A stretch of 64,000 nt of DNA from Rhabditophanes sp. KR3021 (GCA_963281155.1 CAUJLY010000002.1:1798001-1862000); one strand, 5' to 3'; counted from the stretch's first letter, positions 1-11,024 are shown. Notes: generated by a model not told the origin, from the sequence alone. Translations and numbers: made by a program.

Positions 1-1
1 A

Positions 2-196
2 CAAGCTGAACGCCGCTCCAGATTGTCTCACAGATACGAAGTTGAGGAAACCAAAGTCGTAGCTAAAAGTGGATGGCTCGGTACTACTTTCAAACTATTC
101 GTTATCGTCTCCGTCATCATCTTCTTCTACTTCTTCTACATCGAACATATGAAGAGATTCGATGATGAAAACAGTGGTGCTAGCGACGAACTGTAA
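2..196 (+). CDS. 3' end of a tail-anchored membrane protein (emerin-like?)
   Basis: The window opens inside the last exon of a plus-strand gene. The open frame gives about 64 residues ending at TAA 194-196. A basic stretch (QAERRSRLSHRYEVEE) and a linker (SGWLG) precede one hydrophobic segment rich in V, I and F (about residues 31-47 of the visible part). A short acidic tail ending ...GASDEL follows. The arrangement of a charged nucleoplasmic-type region, a G-x-L-G-type linker, a C-terminal membrane anchor and a tiny lumenal tail resembles nematode emerin (emr-1), but too little is visible to be sure. An AATAAA signal lies at 267-272. The N-terminal part, including any LEM domain, is outside the window. 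Confidence 0.5.
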   Translation, partial: QAERRSRLSHRYEVEETKVVAKSGWLGTTFKLFVIVSVIIFFYFFYIEHMKRFDDENSGASDEL

Positions 197-490
197 ACAA
201 TAATTTGCACATTTTCAACTAATTTTGTATTTAAATGACTATAACTGTCTTTTATCTTTTATTTTGAATAAAATACTTGCAATAACACACTTTATTTGTT
301 AACTATTTGTGTATTTAAATAACTTCAGCTGTCTTTTAACACTGTCAAAATAAAATTGCAAGCAAATCACAATCTACTACTAAACGTAATTATGTTGTCA
401 GGATTTAAAATTAATCTTAAAATATGTTCATGATTTTTTCAGTATATGACATAATAACGCTTTTTAGTATTCCATACAAATTGCTAATAA

Positions 491-808
491 CCAGATTTTG
501 CACTAAATGAGAAAAGTGACTGCGTTTTAAAATCAGACTGTGGTGAACAACATTCTGACGTAACAATTCCTAACTGTAAAAATGTTTGCGGACTTAGATA
601 CATTTGGTGCCCTACAGTTTGCGGAGCTCCAGGCTGTTAGTGCACGGGTGAATATTCATCGGTAAAAGAAGGAGGAGAATGTATTTTGAGCTCTTCCTGC
701 CCATCAACTAAAACTTCAACTCCAGTCCCATTAACACAAGAACCACCAAATCCTACTTGTCCAGAAAATTTCGTTTTTATGGAATGTGGGCTAGGATGTA
801 GAAATATT
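491..808 (+). pseudogene. Broken TIL-type (trypsin-inhibitor-like) cysteine-rich fragment
   Basis: One plus-strand frame from 491 reads a cysteine-rich stretch with the spacing of a TIL protease-inhibitor domain: DCGEQHSDVTIPNCKNVC, then WCPTVCGAPGC, an in-frame TAG at 638-640, then CTGEYSSVKEGGECILSSSC. A P/T-rich linker leads to the start of a second domain (CPENFVFMECGLGCRN), which breaks off before its remaining cysteines. In intact TIL domains the position of the TAG is a residue between two cysteines (C-x-C). No start codon, signal peptide or clean exon boundary is visible upstream. The distal end abuts a possible exon on the other strand. I read it as a decayed inhibitor gene; a sequencing error at the TAG is the alternative. 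Confidence 0.55.
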
Positions 809-814
809 ACTTAC

Positions 815-889
815 CTCCTTGAACTCTGGATTGGCATAAACAGAGGGTGGTTGAGGTGAAGCAGCGTTTTGGGGATTCCACGTTGTCAT
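815..889 (-). CDS. Possible first coding exon of an unidentified gene
   Basis: On the minus strand a TTAAACTCAG acceptor lies two bases before an ATG at 889, followed by 25 codons (MTTWNPQNAASPQPPSVYAN...). The exon ends in a perfect GTAAGT donor (809-814). The combination looks like a trans-spliced first exon encoding a proline/glutamine-rich N terminus. I could not find a convincing second exon between 1 and 808; the downstream minus frames contain stops and oppose the TIL fragment. It may be a gene remnant, or its remaining exons may lie beyond the window edge. Confidence 0.25.
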
Positions 890-1603
890 TTCTGAGTTTA
901 AGAAATTGCATAATTTATTATGATGAAAAACTAGTCTTAAATATGCAGGAAACACAATAAATTTGAATAAAGCGAAGAAAGCGAATTGCAAAAAATGATT
1001 TAAATTCAAATTTTGGCACCATCTTTTGACTCTGAAAATAATAGTTAGTCAATGTTTTAAAATGTTCAACTTCTAAAAATGTCAAAGTGAGAATCCATTC
1101 TAAAGTAGTGAACTTCCACTCCTGAACATAAATATTATTTGGTATTATACAAATTTAACTAAATGAAGAATTAAAGAAATTAGGCAATTGATGTTTTGTG
1201 GTTTAAATTTAAAAAATGAAAAGTATCTATTTAATAATATTTTATATTCTGTAACAAAATTACTGTCTAATAACTACAACAAATAACCTAATACCAGTTA
1301 GGGGATGCATTTTGCAAATGAACGTTTTAAAAGTTTTATTTTTTCGCCAATTAAAACAAAGACATGCTTTTATTCATTTGTAACATGGTAGCTACTTGGA
1401 ATATATTTTGTCCAACCTAATTAATTGAATATTACATTAGTAAAATATATTTTAGATTCATGCTTAATCTATTTTTACTATTAATAGCTTTTAAATGTCA
1501 ACCGAAACACTATATTAACTTTTTGATATATCACTAATCCCAACTACCATTTAACTTTTATGCAAAACAAAATAACTTGAAAACACAATTAAAAATATAT
1601 GAA
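890..1603. other. Intergenic, nothing recognised
   Basis: AT-rich sequence between the possible exon at 815-889 and the end of the Abitram gene. No credible coding frame, RNA gene or repeat was seen on either strand. Confidence 0.6.
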
Positions 1604-2098
1604 TTAATTCTTATCAAAGACATTAGGCAATTCTCTTCTTTCAGTCGAATTAGGCATAATTATAGCTAAGTATCCATGATTTTGAGGGTGAGTTCTTATG
1701 AGATCTGGATTAGACTCTAATTTATCATTCATTTCAATACACATAGCTTTCATTCCAAATTTAAGAGCATATTCAGTGCCATCTTCCGAAGTAACTAGAC
1801 ATAATCTAGTATCTGGATGCAATGCTTTGGCGCCCTGAAGGAAATTTATTGTGTTAATTAATTAAATGTGTAAAATTACTTTTTTGCCTTTTCCGGAAGT
1901 TTTGAATTGATCTGTGCCTTTCTTTTTAACGTCCCAATTGACTTTGGTAATTTTCAATTTAGCCGCTTCATGATTTGGATTTAAAGATACGACAATAACA
2001 CCGCTTGGATGTCTTAGGTAACATAAATCTGGATGTGTCTGGATTGTGTAAATAGAGAAGTTTTTATCAACATTACTAGGATATACTGGTGCATTCAT
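1604..2098 (-). CDS. Abitram (FAM206A/Simiate) family protein
   Basis: Two exons, 2098-1880 and 1834-1604, joined in phase 0 across a 45-bp intron, give 149 residues. The protein carries the family signature throughout: YPSNVDKNFS near the N terminus, then HPSGVIVVSL, KITKVNWDV, the SGKGKKGA block spanning the splice junction, DGTEYALKFG and a C-terminal HGYLAIIMP block. Abitram proteins have a biotinyl/lipoyl-carrier-like (hammerhead) fold and have been linked to actin binding and transcription-associated nuclear foci in vertebrates. No lipoyl-lysine motif is expected or seen. The start at MNAPVYPS is chosen because family similarity begins just after it. A longer in-frame reading would add a short hydrophobic leader (MKTLIVLICT). 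Confidence 0.85.
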
Positions 2099-2550
2099 GG
2101 TGCAAATTAATACAATTAAAGTTTTCAAAATAGTTTAATACACAATCTACCAATGTAATCTGTTAAGGACAATGAACAATCAAACCATTAAAATACTTTA
2201 CAATAAGCATTTGAAAACATCCGTAACCTCTTTGGAAGAATATTTTAAAATATAAATAAACTCATTGAATAGTCCTTGCAACATTGAATGGAGTTTTTAG
2301 CCAGATTTTTAAACCATTGCTATTATTTTGGCTTTTCACTGATGAAAGTTGTATTTCAAATTTACAGATGTACGTGTGAAGATGGCTAATCAGGAAACAG
2401 AATTAAAAGGTCAAACTATCAAAATCGGCTTAGATAATGGAATCCTGTAGTTAAAGTTTGATTTTGAATATGTATTTTATAGTAAAGATAATTTCCACAA
2501 CATTTATTTTAAAAAGTAATCTATATATAAAATCTACTAATTAGAAACAA

Positions 2551-3365
2551 TCACATTATAGAGCAGCCTTCCGCAGCCTTTGTAGGATCGACTAATAAAG
2601 GATTACCACTGTTTGGATCAATTGACCAGCCATTGGGTACTTCTCCGGCAATTTCAACCGGTGGAAACCCATAAGTATGAAGCTCTGACATTAATTTTGT
2701 CAATTTGACTATTCTACTACTTTTCATTTCATCACTACCTTCGTCATAATCTTCTCTTTCAAATTCAACACATATTATGCCAATTGTTCTCTCTTGATTT
2801 TTGTATCGTTTCATTGTTTCTTCATCAAGATCTTTGCCATGTTCCTCAAAATATTTCGGGAAATTATCTTTCATTTCTTTTAGTGGAGGATACATTGTCT
2901 CTTTATTGGCCATATCTTCCATCAACATCTCGGTAAACCCTTTGAGGAAACCATCTGGGTTATTAAATTGGTCCATTAATTCATTCATTGCTTCCGGATT
3001 TTCCCCGTCTTTCATTAAATTTTGGGTTTTCATGAACTTATGCATTTCAGCAAAGAAAGATTGCTCATCTTGCGATACTTGAGATTCGCTGGTATTGTTG
3101 TCATCAGTAGCTTTCTAGGATTTTAATTAAAACAAAATATAATAACATTATAACCTACCTTCATCAAAGCTTCTAAAACAGATTCGAAATTTTTAGTAGC
3201 ATCATTTAAGGATTTTTGATCAAGTTGAGCCATGAACTCATCTAGATCATCATCTGAAACTTTGGCTTTAGGTTTGCCTAATTCAGCCATAGCAGAATCC
3301 ATCAAACCAGCTAGTTCTTCATCCTCACTTTTAGCAATACTTTTCTGCTCTTCTTTCTCAGACAT
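2551..3365 (-). CDS. prx-19: Peroxin-19, peroxisomal membrane-protein receptor
   Basis: Two exons (3365-3159, 3114-2551) split by a 44-bp intron encode about 256 residues. The N terminus is acidic with the DDDLDEFMAQLD-type segment of PEX19. The middle helical domain matches PEX19 (EMLMEDMANKETMYPPLKEM...FPKYFEEHG...YKNQ). The C terminus ends CSIM, a CaaX farnesylation box like those of mammalian and yeast PEX19. The protein is a cytosolic chaperone and import receptor that delivers membrane proteins to PEX3 on peroxisomes. The start MSEKEEQ is the first ATG after an acceptor-free AT-rich stretch. Length is slightly under the usual 280-300 residues. Confidence 0.92.
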
Positions 3366-4440
3366 TTTCAGCAATTAAAATAAATGGGTAATTATGGATT
3401 CAAGTTAATATATTCTTTTGCAAAGAATGAAAGTAAGAATGATTGGGGAGAAGATGCTTTCTTGATTATTAGATCTAATCTTAAGATCAGTCTTAAAATT
3501 CATCGCACTTTTTATAACAAATTATTAGATTTGATATCGTATAAAACTTTGATATAATCAACTCAATTGCCAATCATTGCGTATTCTGTAGTTGTTTTTA
3601 ATTAAATGATCACGTGTCTAAGAGTCACTTATTGTAATTTGAACATCGACCTTTATAAGGAAACAAGGAACAACCAAATATTAAACTGAAATTATAACGA
3701 TGCACCAAATAACATTCATATCATAAACATGTGATTCAGTTTTTTAAATAAACAATAGACTCAATATCATTTTTTGTAATGCTTAACATATTAATATTTA
3801 AACAGTGCATATCTCATTTATACATTCTTTGAATCAATTAAATGATAAGTTGTCTAAGGATAGCAAAAGTTCTATTTGCGACTAATTTTGTTTAATATAA
3901 AATAGACACTGATTCGACTATCACGCGCTAGCTAATATCAAATGGTCTAAGCAAAAACATCTATCAATTAGTCGTGTAAAGAGTATATGTTTTAAAATCT
4001 CCCACCAACACAATAACTATTTATCATATATTTTTGTGACTCATCATACCACTCTCTAAATCCGCTCTTCATATTTTTACATTTGGCTATACAACTTAAT
4101 GATAACTTTTGGCCATACGACCAAATATATAATACAAGTATTAACTAATGTGTACTACTTAAAAACACAAATGCTTTTTTAAACCTGTTTACTTCTTTTA
4201 CCCTTATCAATGCTAGCAATGCTATGTACATATTATGCAACGCTTTACTTTGACATTTTACACTAACCCTCACACTATTATTCACCCCAAAATAGTTGCA
4301 TGTTCAACATTCTTTTTCATGAATCAATATCTTTTATCTGCTGGTTAGATTGGATAGTTGGTGTCAGAGACGAAATATTATAAAAGTCCCGTCTATTCCT
4401 TGGAGTGCTCATTAATAAATAAATACTTTTACAGATTAAT
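3366..4440. other. Intergenic; probable 5' region of the TMEM272-like gene
   Basis: About 1.1 kb of AT-rich sequence between divergent genes. The only clear element is a TTTTACAG acceptor at about 4427-4434, just before the ATG at 4441, consistent with trans-splicing or with a non-coding first exon further upstream. Nothing else was recognised. Confidence 0.6.
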
Positions 4441-5216
4441 ATGGGATATCAAATTCCTTCAGCTCCTGCCCAAGAACACGCTACCTCGACAAGTTTAGAA
4501 AGCGGGCATATGTCAGAAGCCCCACCACCATCCTACTCACAAGTCGCAGGCAACGATGAAGACCGTTTTTATTCTTCCGAACCTCCGCCAACTTATACTG
4601 AACTATTTGGTGAATTGGGTCAAGTTGAATCTCCAAAAGGATTCTTTTATTTTGTAGTTAAAGTATTTAGAATTTTATTGTCAACAGTCCTCGCCACAGT
4701 CGTTTTATCTATTTTAAACTTGATCCCTATTTCAATGATTATTGTTGCTAGTAATCACGTTGATGATTGCCCTGTTGAAAAATATATCCCATGGTGGATG
4801 ATTATTTTTGGAACTATTGTACTAACTAGATCTGTTTTGCAATTAGTTGTTAGAAAGGTTTATGGGAAAAATCCTGATCTTAGAGCTGGACCCGATTCGA
4901 GATTATGGTCTTTAGTTTTCGCCGGAAAGCTGTTGAATTTGGCTTTATTGGTGTTCTATGTCATGGGGTAAGCAACAAGTTAATAGCATTTAAAATAATC
5001 ACATTTTTCAGAGTTCTTTGGGTGTTGCCAGCTTTAACAAGAATATCCTTCACCGCAAAGGAAGGGACTGACTTATATTGCGACAGAGTAACATTCATAT
5101 TCGCAACAGTTGTATTGGCATTCATTACATCAATGTTACTCTTATTGTGTTGTTTTATGGTGTGTTGCTGCGGATGTCTCTGCTTTATGAATTCAAGAAA
5201 CAGAACCAGGCAATAA
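4441..5216 (+). CDS. TMEM272-like four-helix membrane protein with PPxY motifs
   Basis: Exons 4441-4967 and 5012-5216 join across a 44-bp intron to give 243 residues. The N-terminal cytosolic part has two PPPxY motifs (PPPSYSQV, PPPTYTELFGEL), which typically recruit WW-domain ubiquitin ligases of the Nedd4 type. Four hydrophobic segments follow (roughly residues 75-100, 120-140, 155-180 and 205-235). The segment after the first helix contains IPISMIIVASNHVDDCPVEK, close to the I-P-x-x-M...DCP pattern of invertebrate transmembrane protein 272-like proteins. The C terminus is cysteine-rich (CCCGCLC), a likely palmitoylation area. Function is unknown. An acceptor-like TTTTACAG immediately upstream supports the start. 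Confidence 0.75.
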
Positions 5217-5348
5217 AAGCAAACTAATAATAAACAGGTTTATTTTTTGAATAGATATTTGGTGTTATTTATGTTAAAATTTATTCGAAGGTTTCTTTCA
5301 TTTAAAAATGTAATATATATAATAAAGTTTTAAAACTTCTATGATCTA

Positions 5349-6607
5349 TTATGACTTTGATTCTTTTTTGAAGCGCAAGTTTCTTGTTTTAATGATTCGG
5401 TGATGTGCTTGTTCTAAATCATATTCATCCAAATTTAATTCATTCATTTTTTTTATTAAAACGTCTTCTCTTAACAAGTCTTCGGGGAGATTTTTGAATC
5501 TGGTTAGTATTGATATTAAATCAGGGTACTTGTTGCATTCGGCCTTGCTTCCAAATAATTCTTTTAAAATCACTAAAGAAACTTTAAAGAGAACTTTAAT
5601 TCCTTCACAAAAGAACATATCCCAGATACGCAAGACAGCTGGCCAGGGCAAGGTTCTACAGAATATACAAAGGTACCATTCAATCGTATAGTATGTGTGT
5701 TCAACAAGATTCTTCTTGAAGTGATAATAAGTTGTGGCACTCTTTGGTTTCAGTAGGTAATTTAGGATTTCTCCATCGATATGAAATTGTTCCTGAAAAA
5801 TGATTAACAAATGATGTGGAACGTCATTCAAACTTACTAATCCAGGAACATAATATCCTGGTAAATATTTGTGACAGATTTGTACAAAACAATAGAAAGC
5901 TTCTTTCAAAGGCATATGCATTAATAATACTGCGGCAACGGGGGCTTGAGCTTGGCAATAACCTTCATCTGGATGAAGGACAGTATATGTCTTTAGTAAA
6001 GTAAACAGATCCTTTTTTCTGTAGATTAGGAGTAAATTAAAATACATAAATTATTTGAAAATTACCCATTTTCTCCATAAGCGCTTTTCCCAGCAAACAT
6101 TTCGTGTTCTGGAAATTGTCGGTCCAAATCTTTACGTATATCATCCACATATTTAGGATCTGCTTCTTGATCTACTAGAATATCAAACACATTTTTATTT
6201 CTGCCGACATGCATGTGAAATTGAGCTCCACACAAATGCTTCCAAGCTCTGCCTCTTAAGGAAGAAGGAATTCCTTTTCTACATCTTTTCTTGATCGTCT
6301 CGAATTTGTTTACCATATAATCATTCCAATTATCGAGCATGTGTAGCCACTTCTTTTCTCTCCTCATGATTATGCTCTGTGGTAGTGGACACTCAATTGT
6401 GTGCTTAGTTTCATCGCAATAATTGCGGAAAAAACCATGAGAATCAGTAGGAGGCGACAGTGTTTCCTTATTAATTTCTTCTTTAGCTTTTATTTCCTCA
6501 TCTTTTTCTCCATTACTCACTACAGATTCTATTACTAATTCGTCAGGTATTAATTCTTCTTCTTTCATTAATTTGTTTTCCTCAGCTACTATTGTTTGAG
6601 CCATCAT
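5349..6607 (-). CDS. TBC-domain Rab GTPase-activating protein, TBC1D10/Whacked type
   Basis: Three exons (6607-6066, 6018-5838, 5792-5349) encode 388 residues. After an acidic N-terminal tail come GFFRNYCDE and the TBC domain. The domain starts at RCRKGIPSSLRGRAWKHLCGA, with the arginine finger in IRKDLDRQFPEHEMF and the glutamine finger in GYCQAQAPVAA, so both catalytic fingers are present. The PGLEQFHIDGEIL and WDMFFCEG blocks are typical of the TBC1D10 (EPI64) branch, which acts on Rab8/Rab27/Rab35-type GTPases in membrane traffic. The second intron is 45 bp, in frame and without a stop, but splicing it out restores the family consensus. Divergent from the delta-COP gene about 300 bp away. 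Confidence 0.88.
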
Positions 6608-6904
6608 TTTAGATAATATAACCAAAGTTTGAAGTGAAGAAGAACTAGAAAATAGTACAGTTTTAAAGTATATCAATTATTAAATGAAAAGGCCTATTTA
6701 TGATTAACGATTCCTTGTGTATTTATGCACGCCATACTATACAATATTATACAAATAAATATAAAACAACAAGTGATGGAGCGCCTTACCAATGTTCAAA
6801 CGACCGAATTGTCCCGAATGGAATTGTTTGCAGACGTGGCTTCAGTGCATCTCAACAATTCTTCGTCTATCTAATTGAAGGTATTGAGTAAAGTTCTATC
6901 AAAA

Positions 6905-7816
6905 ATGGTATTAATTGCTGCTTCTATCATTACTAAATCAGGCAAAGGTAAATTATTTGACCTGGTTCCAACTTAACTTTTATTTTAGCCTTGGTTAGTA
7001 GACAATTTGTGACAGAAATGTCTAGATCTAGAATGGAGGGCTTACTAGATGCTTTTCCTAAGCTTGTTGGAACAAATCAATGTAAGTCCTACTTATTCTT
7101 AAACCAAATATTAACTTTTTCCAGCATCTCAACGTCAGCATACGTTTGTTGAAACTGATTCTGTAAGATATGTCTACCAGCCAATGGATACCGTTTATAT
7201 GGTCCTTATTACAACGAAAGCTTCGAATATTCTTGAAGATTTGGATACCTTGAGATTGTTTGCTAGGGTTATTCCAGAATACTGTTCTCAAATTGATGAG
7301 AAAAATATTTTTGACAAGGCTTTCGACTTGATTTTCGCTTTTGATGAAATCGTTGCTTTGGGATATAAGGAAAGTGTCAATCTTGCCCAAATTAGAACGT
7401 TTACAGAAATGGATTCGCACGAGGAAAGAGTTCACAACCAAATTGAAATCGCCAAAGAACGTGCTGCTAAAGAAAAAGCTACTGAAAAGGCTAAAGAACT
7501 AAAGAGAAATCAAGCTGAGATGGCCAAAAAGCAAGCGATGATGAGGGTACAAGGAAGTATGAATAGTTTCGGTTCCTCTAAATCTTCCTCTGCATCCTCA
7601 AGTCAACCAGTAGCTGTAGCAGAAGCTAAACCTGCTCCTAAACCCAAAGCTAGTACATCAAGAGTTGGCGGAGGTAAAGCACTGAAATTAGGTGGTAAAA
7701 AAGGTCCTAGTGAAGATATGTTTCTTCAGCAATTAGCAAATGAAGGGCAAGCAATATCTGATGTCAAGAAAAATGTTGCCCACCATGATTCCATCGAAGA
7801 TTTGGAAGATAATTGA
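6905..7816 (+). CDS. Coatomer delta subunit, N-terminal half only
   Basis: Exons 6905-6947, 6989-7081 and 7125-7816 give 275 residues. The first ~135 form the longin domain of delta-COP (MVLIAASIITKSGKALVSRQF..., DAFPKLVG, VRYVYQPMDTVYMVLITTK). Then come the charged helix (ERAAKEKATEKAKELKR) and the linker (GGGKALKLGGKKGPSEDMFL). The frame then ends at ...IEDLEDN, exactly where the mu-homology domain (about 230 residues) should begin. Delta-COP is part of the COPI F-subcomplex, which coats Golgi-to-ER vesicles. A polyadenylation signal follows within about 70 bp, and no mu-homology coding sequence was found on the plus strand before the next gene. It may be a truncated paralogue beside a full-length copy elsewhere. 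Confidence 0.88.
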
Positions 7817-8112
7817 ATAATATTATACCCTTAAAACCCTATTTATGTATCTGTGTTCTATAAAATTATTTTGAATAAATTATATCCATTAAAGCTTGTA
7901 TTAGTTAATTTGGTAAATGCCAATTTCTGTAATTCAGTAGGCAAATAAAAAGTCATATTATCTACGGTTCATTAAATTTAATTAGTAATGTTTATCAAAG
8001 CAAAATTAATTACATCTTTTATTACATCACTAAGAAAGATCTATGTACAATTATTTGTTAACAACATGAATGGATGTAAATTCTAATGCGTGTTAGTTGA
8101 TATGAAGTGATA

Positions 8113-9444
8113 TCACTCTTCTATTTCAATGGAATACTTAATTGTCCGATTCCAAAAGAAATTCGAATCATTTTCAAAGGATAAAGAATAAGTTGCCGGT
8201 GTATTGAAGATGATCTCGTTAAATTCTGGGACGAATTCAGTGGTAATGCGAATTTTCGGCCAAACTACTTCTTCATTTTTCTCGGTATGTTTTATAATTT
8301 TAAATAGAATTTCACCTCCCTCGCAAGTAAACCACCATTTAACTTTTGTCTCCGGTTTTCTCACTTTAAAGGTAACTATTTCTGTGTTCTTCGGCTTGAC
8401 AATCAATTTACTTAGTTCTTTGTCTCCGTAATGTTCGCAATTTTTATAGCTAAACACAAATTAGAAGATATGCATTATTGTTAAGTAGAATATAAGCTTA
8501 CAGTAATTCATCTGGAATTTCACCTCCCATCCTAACCAATCCAGTGCCAGAATTAGCAATACGAGCCTTTCCGCCCCAATGTTCCAGAATATTCTCATCA
8601 CCTAATTTGTCAAAGAGTTTTGTTTTCCAGTCACTTCCAAAGAATGTTATTTTCTCTTTAGTTTGCTATAAAATGTACATATAAGAAATGAGTAAGGAAT
8701 TATTCTCACCTTCGACAAAAATGAGGAAATTAGACCAAATATAACAGCAATAACAGAAGGACAATTAATTATGTTTATTTCCTTTACCATGTCTGGAAAC
8801 AAATCTTGCAATTGAAGCAACAAATTTCCGAATATTTTCAAAGCAGGCATGTAAATGACATCCATCTTGAAATCAGCTAAATCTACCATAATTATAATGC
8901 CTAATTTTTTTCCGTACTTGGATTCATTCAAGCGTAAAAGATTTGCAGTTCCTTCTGCGTCGATGATCATGCTTTCGTAAAAGCACGATATCTTTCCTGA
9001 TTTAATCAAACCCCTGGAATCTGCTTTTCCTAATGGTTGCATCACAATTACATTTCCCGATCTGTCAAATCCCATTATCCCACCAGGATAATAATGCCAT
9101 TGTTGACCAAATGACAAAACAGCCTCTGATACTTTTTCAATTGATGTCAAATCGTATTTATCAGCTTGATACATTCTAAGAACATCTAATGCATGTTTAA
9201 ATTTAGGTACTATGATTTCAAAATCATAATTGTGCCCGTTTAACCATCTTAACAAAGAAAAGTCGTCACCGTATTTTGGATTACTTGCCAATTCACTAGC
9301 TAATAAAGTTCGTAACTTGGAAATTCCGCAAACTTGTTTTTCCGTCAAACTGTCTTTTGTTCCTTGATCGAATAGACTAGATTTTTGCTTTGTGCTATTT
9401 TTGGAGACTTTAATGGCATTAGAATCTTGTACGGCTGCTGTCAT
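8113..9444 (-). CDS. CRAL-TRIO and GOLD domain protein (SEC14-like, CTG family)
   Basis: Three exons (9444-8710, 8665-8502, 8449-8113) encode 411 residues. A CRAL-TRIO N-terminal helix region (LLASELASNPKYGDDFSLLRWLNGHNYD) precedes the CRAL-TRIO lipid-binding pocket (SGNVIVMQPLGKADSRGL..., IIMVDLADFKMDVIY, INIINCPSVIAVIFGLISSFLS). A C-terminal GOLD-type beta-sandwich follows (VTFKVRKPETKVKWWFTCEGGEILFKI...). The architecture matches SEC14L-type phosphatidylinositol/lipid transfer proteins and the C. elegans ctg/cgr genes, the latter linked to Ras signalling. An AG dinucleotide three bases before the ATG suggests trans-splicing directly upstream of MTAAVQDS. The gene is convergent with delta-COP, with only about 300 bp between. 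Confidence 0.9.
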
Positions 9445-10584
9445 CCTCTATTTTTGTACTAAAAATAGAAGATAAGTATTAAATAAAGCTTTAGAGAAAA
9501 GGAAATTTGATTAAAATGGGGTAAACATATGCCAGCATACAACTTAACAGAGCATCAATCATCCTAACTAAAGTGATAGAAACAAATAGAATGCATTATT
9601 ATTGTGTATATACAACGGCCGCAAATAACAAATTGATGTAAAAGTTTCAATCAAATGACTTGTTTTTTTGAAACAAACAAACTATGGATGTTAATATGCA
9701 TTTTAGGTAAATGAAGCAACCAAATAAATTAGTCTGATTGTTTCGAGAGAGACAAAAGAAGGAAGATGTTTACAACTAAAAAATGAATAAAGGCAGAAGT
9801 GTTCATAAAATCAAAATTAATTGGGCAAACAAAAAAGTGATATAATTAGTTGATTTAATACTTCTTATTAGTGACAGGGAGGACCATAACAAAAAAAGGA
9901 AATCAAACTTTTTATTACTGTTTTTCCTGGATAAATCATGTTTTAAAATGCTTGTCATGGTTTAAGAAACTGGTCTATAGAAAAATATTTGTGTACATAA
10001 AATATATGTTGGAATAATTGTATAGTGAAACGGGGAGCAGAACAATTAAGATACTCTAAGAAGAACGAGTATCCCCTAAACTTTTGTTACAAGTGTAAAA
10101 AAGTCTCACGTGGTCCAGTTACATTTGACTGATAAAATTCCAGTTAAGGTTTTGACATCTCTAATAAAATGTCTGCACTTTCTTGCATTCCACTCCCAAT
10201 CTTCAAATAATTAAGCTGATTGTAATTAAATTTGATTTTTAAATTGCAATTTATGAGACAACTCTAATCATTAAGACAATTTTATTACTAAATTAATGAA
10301 ATTATAAAATGATTTATATTTTGTAATTTGTGTTTTGAAAAATGTTTGATTGAAGAAGGGAGCTGATAAAATAAAAATACAATAGACGATTGTCTCAGGA
10401 GTCTTTAAAATTTTATATACTATCTATTTTAAGCGATAATTTAAATTATACATTTCCTCCTGCGCCTTTCAATAATATAAAAATTTTGTTTGTTAATATT
10501 ATGTAGATTGAAAAAATATATAGACATATTCTAATGCTATTTTTGGGTTGTAATGTTTATCATAGCTCTTTTGGATGGTAAAAA
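9445..10584. other. Intergenic, nothing recognised
   Basis: About 1.1 kb of AT-rich sequence between the CRAL-TRIO gene start and the end of flp-24. Short open frames here have no protein-like composition. No RNA gene or repeat was seen. Confidence 0.6.
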
Positions 10585-11024
10585 TTAAACGGAATTTTTA
10601 TCATAGTATGAACTTGACCGTTTACCAAAACGAATCATCATATCAGCTGCTGAAGGAGCTCTTTTTGCGTAGAATTGTTCGTTGTATTTTCTTTCTTTGT
10701 ACTAAAAATATTAACATTCAGAGATGGGTACATTTTGGCTTATTTACTAATTTGACGATGAGCAAACGGAAGGCTTATTAGGAAGTGATAAAAGCACGTA
10801 TACGTGTGCATTTATTACGTCAAAACAAGTGATAACAGCTTCGTAACAAGGAGTAAACTTACAGGAGAATATAACTTCATTTGTGGAAGATAATAAAATC
10901 CATCATTGTAAATATCATTAGACACTTCATTGTTATCAAATGAAGGATTAATAACACCAGCTGAAGCCAATGCTATGAAATAACAAGCTACACAAGCTAG
11001 GAATAAGGTAATAGCTGAAGCCAT
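10585..11024 (-). CDS. flp-24: FMRFamide-like neuropeptide precursor, FLP-24 type
   Basis: Two exons, 11024-10863 and 10701-10585, join in phase 0 across a 161-bp intron to give 92 residues. The first exon encodes a signal peptide (MASAITLFLACVACYFIALASAG) and an acidic spacer. The second encodes a dibasic cleavage site (YAKR), then the peptide APSAADMMIRFG followed by KR, and a short C-terminal tail. After cleavage and amidation of the glycine this gives a peptide ending IRF-amide. Nematode FLP-24 peptides have almost the same sequence (VPSAGDMMVRFG in C. elegans). The product would be a secreted neuromodulator from dense-core vesicles. The splice donor is a perfect GTAAGT and the acceptor TATTTTTAG. 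One peptide copy only, as usual for this gene. Confidence 0.92.

Noticed and set aside
4905..5011. Possible separate gene starting inside the TMEM272-like gene
   Set aside because: The frame runs through the 44-bp intron in a different phase; splicing 4967 to 5012 gives the correct continuous membrane protein.
5494..6004. Plus-strand ORFs opposite the TBC-domain gene
   Set aside because: Antisense frames of a well-conserved minus-strand gene; no independent evidence.
10575..10781. Plus-strand ORF of 68 codons
   Set aside because: It is the antisense shadow of the flp-24 second exon and its intron.
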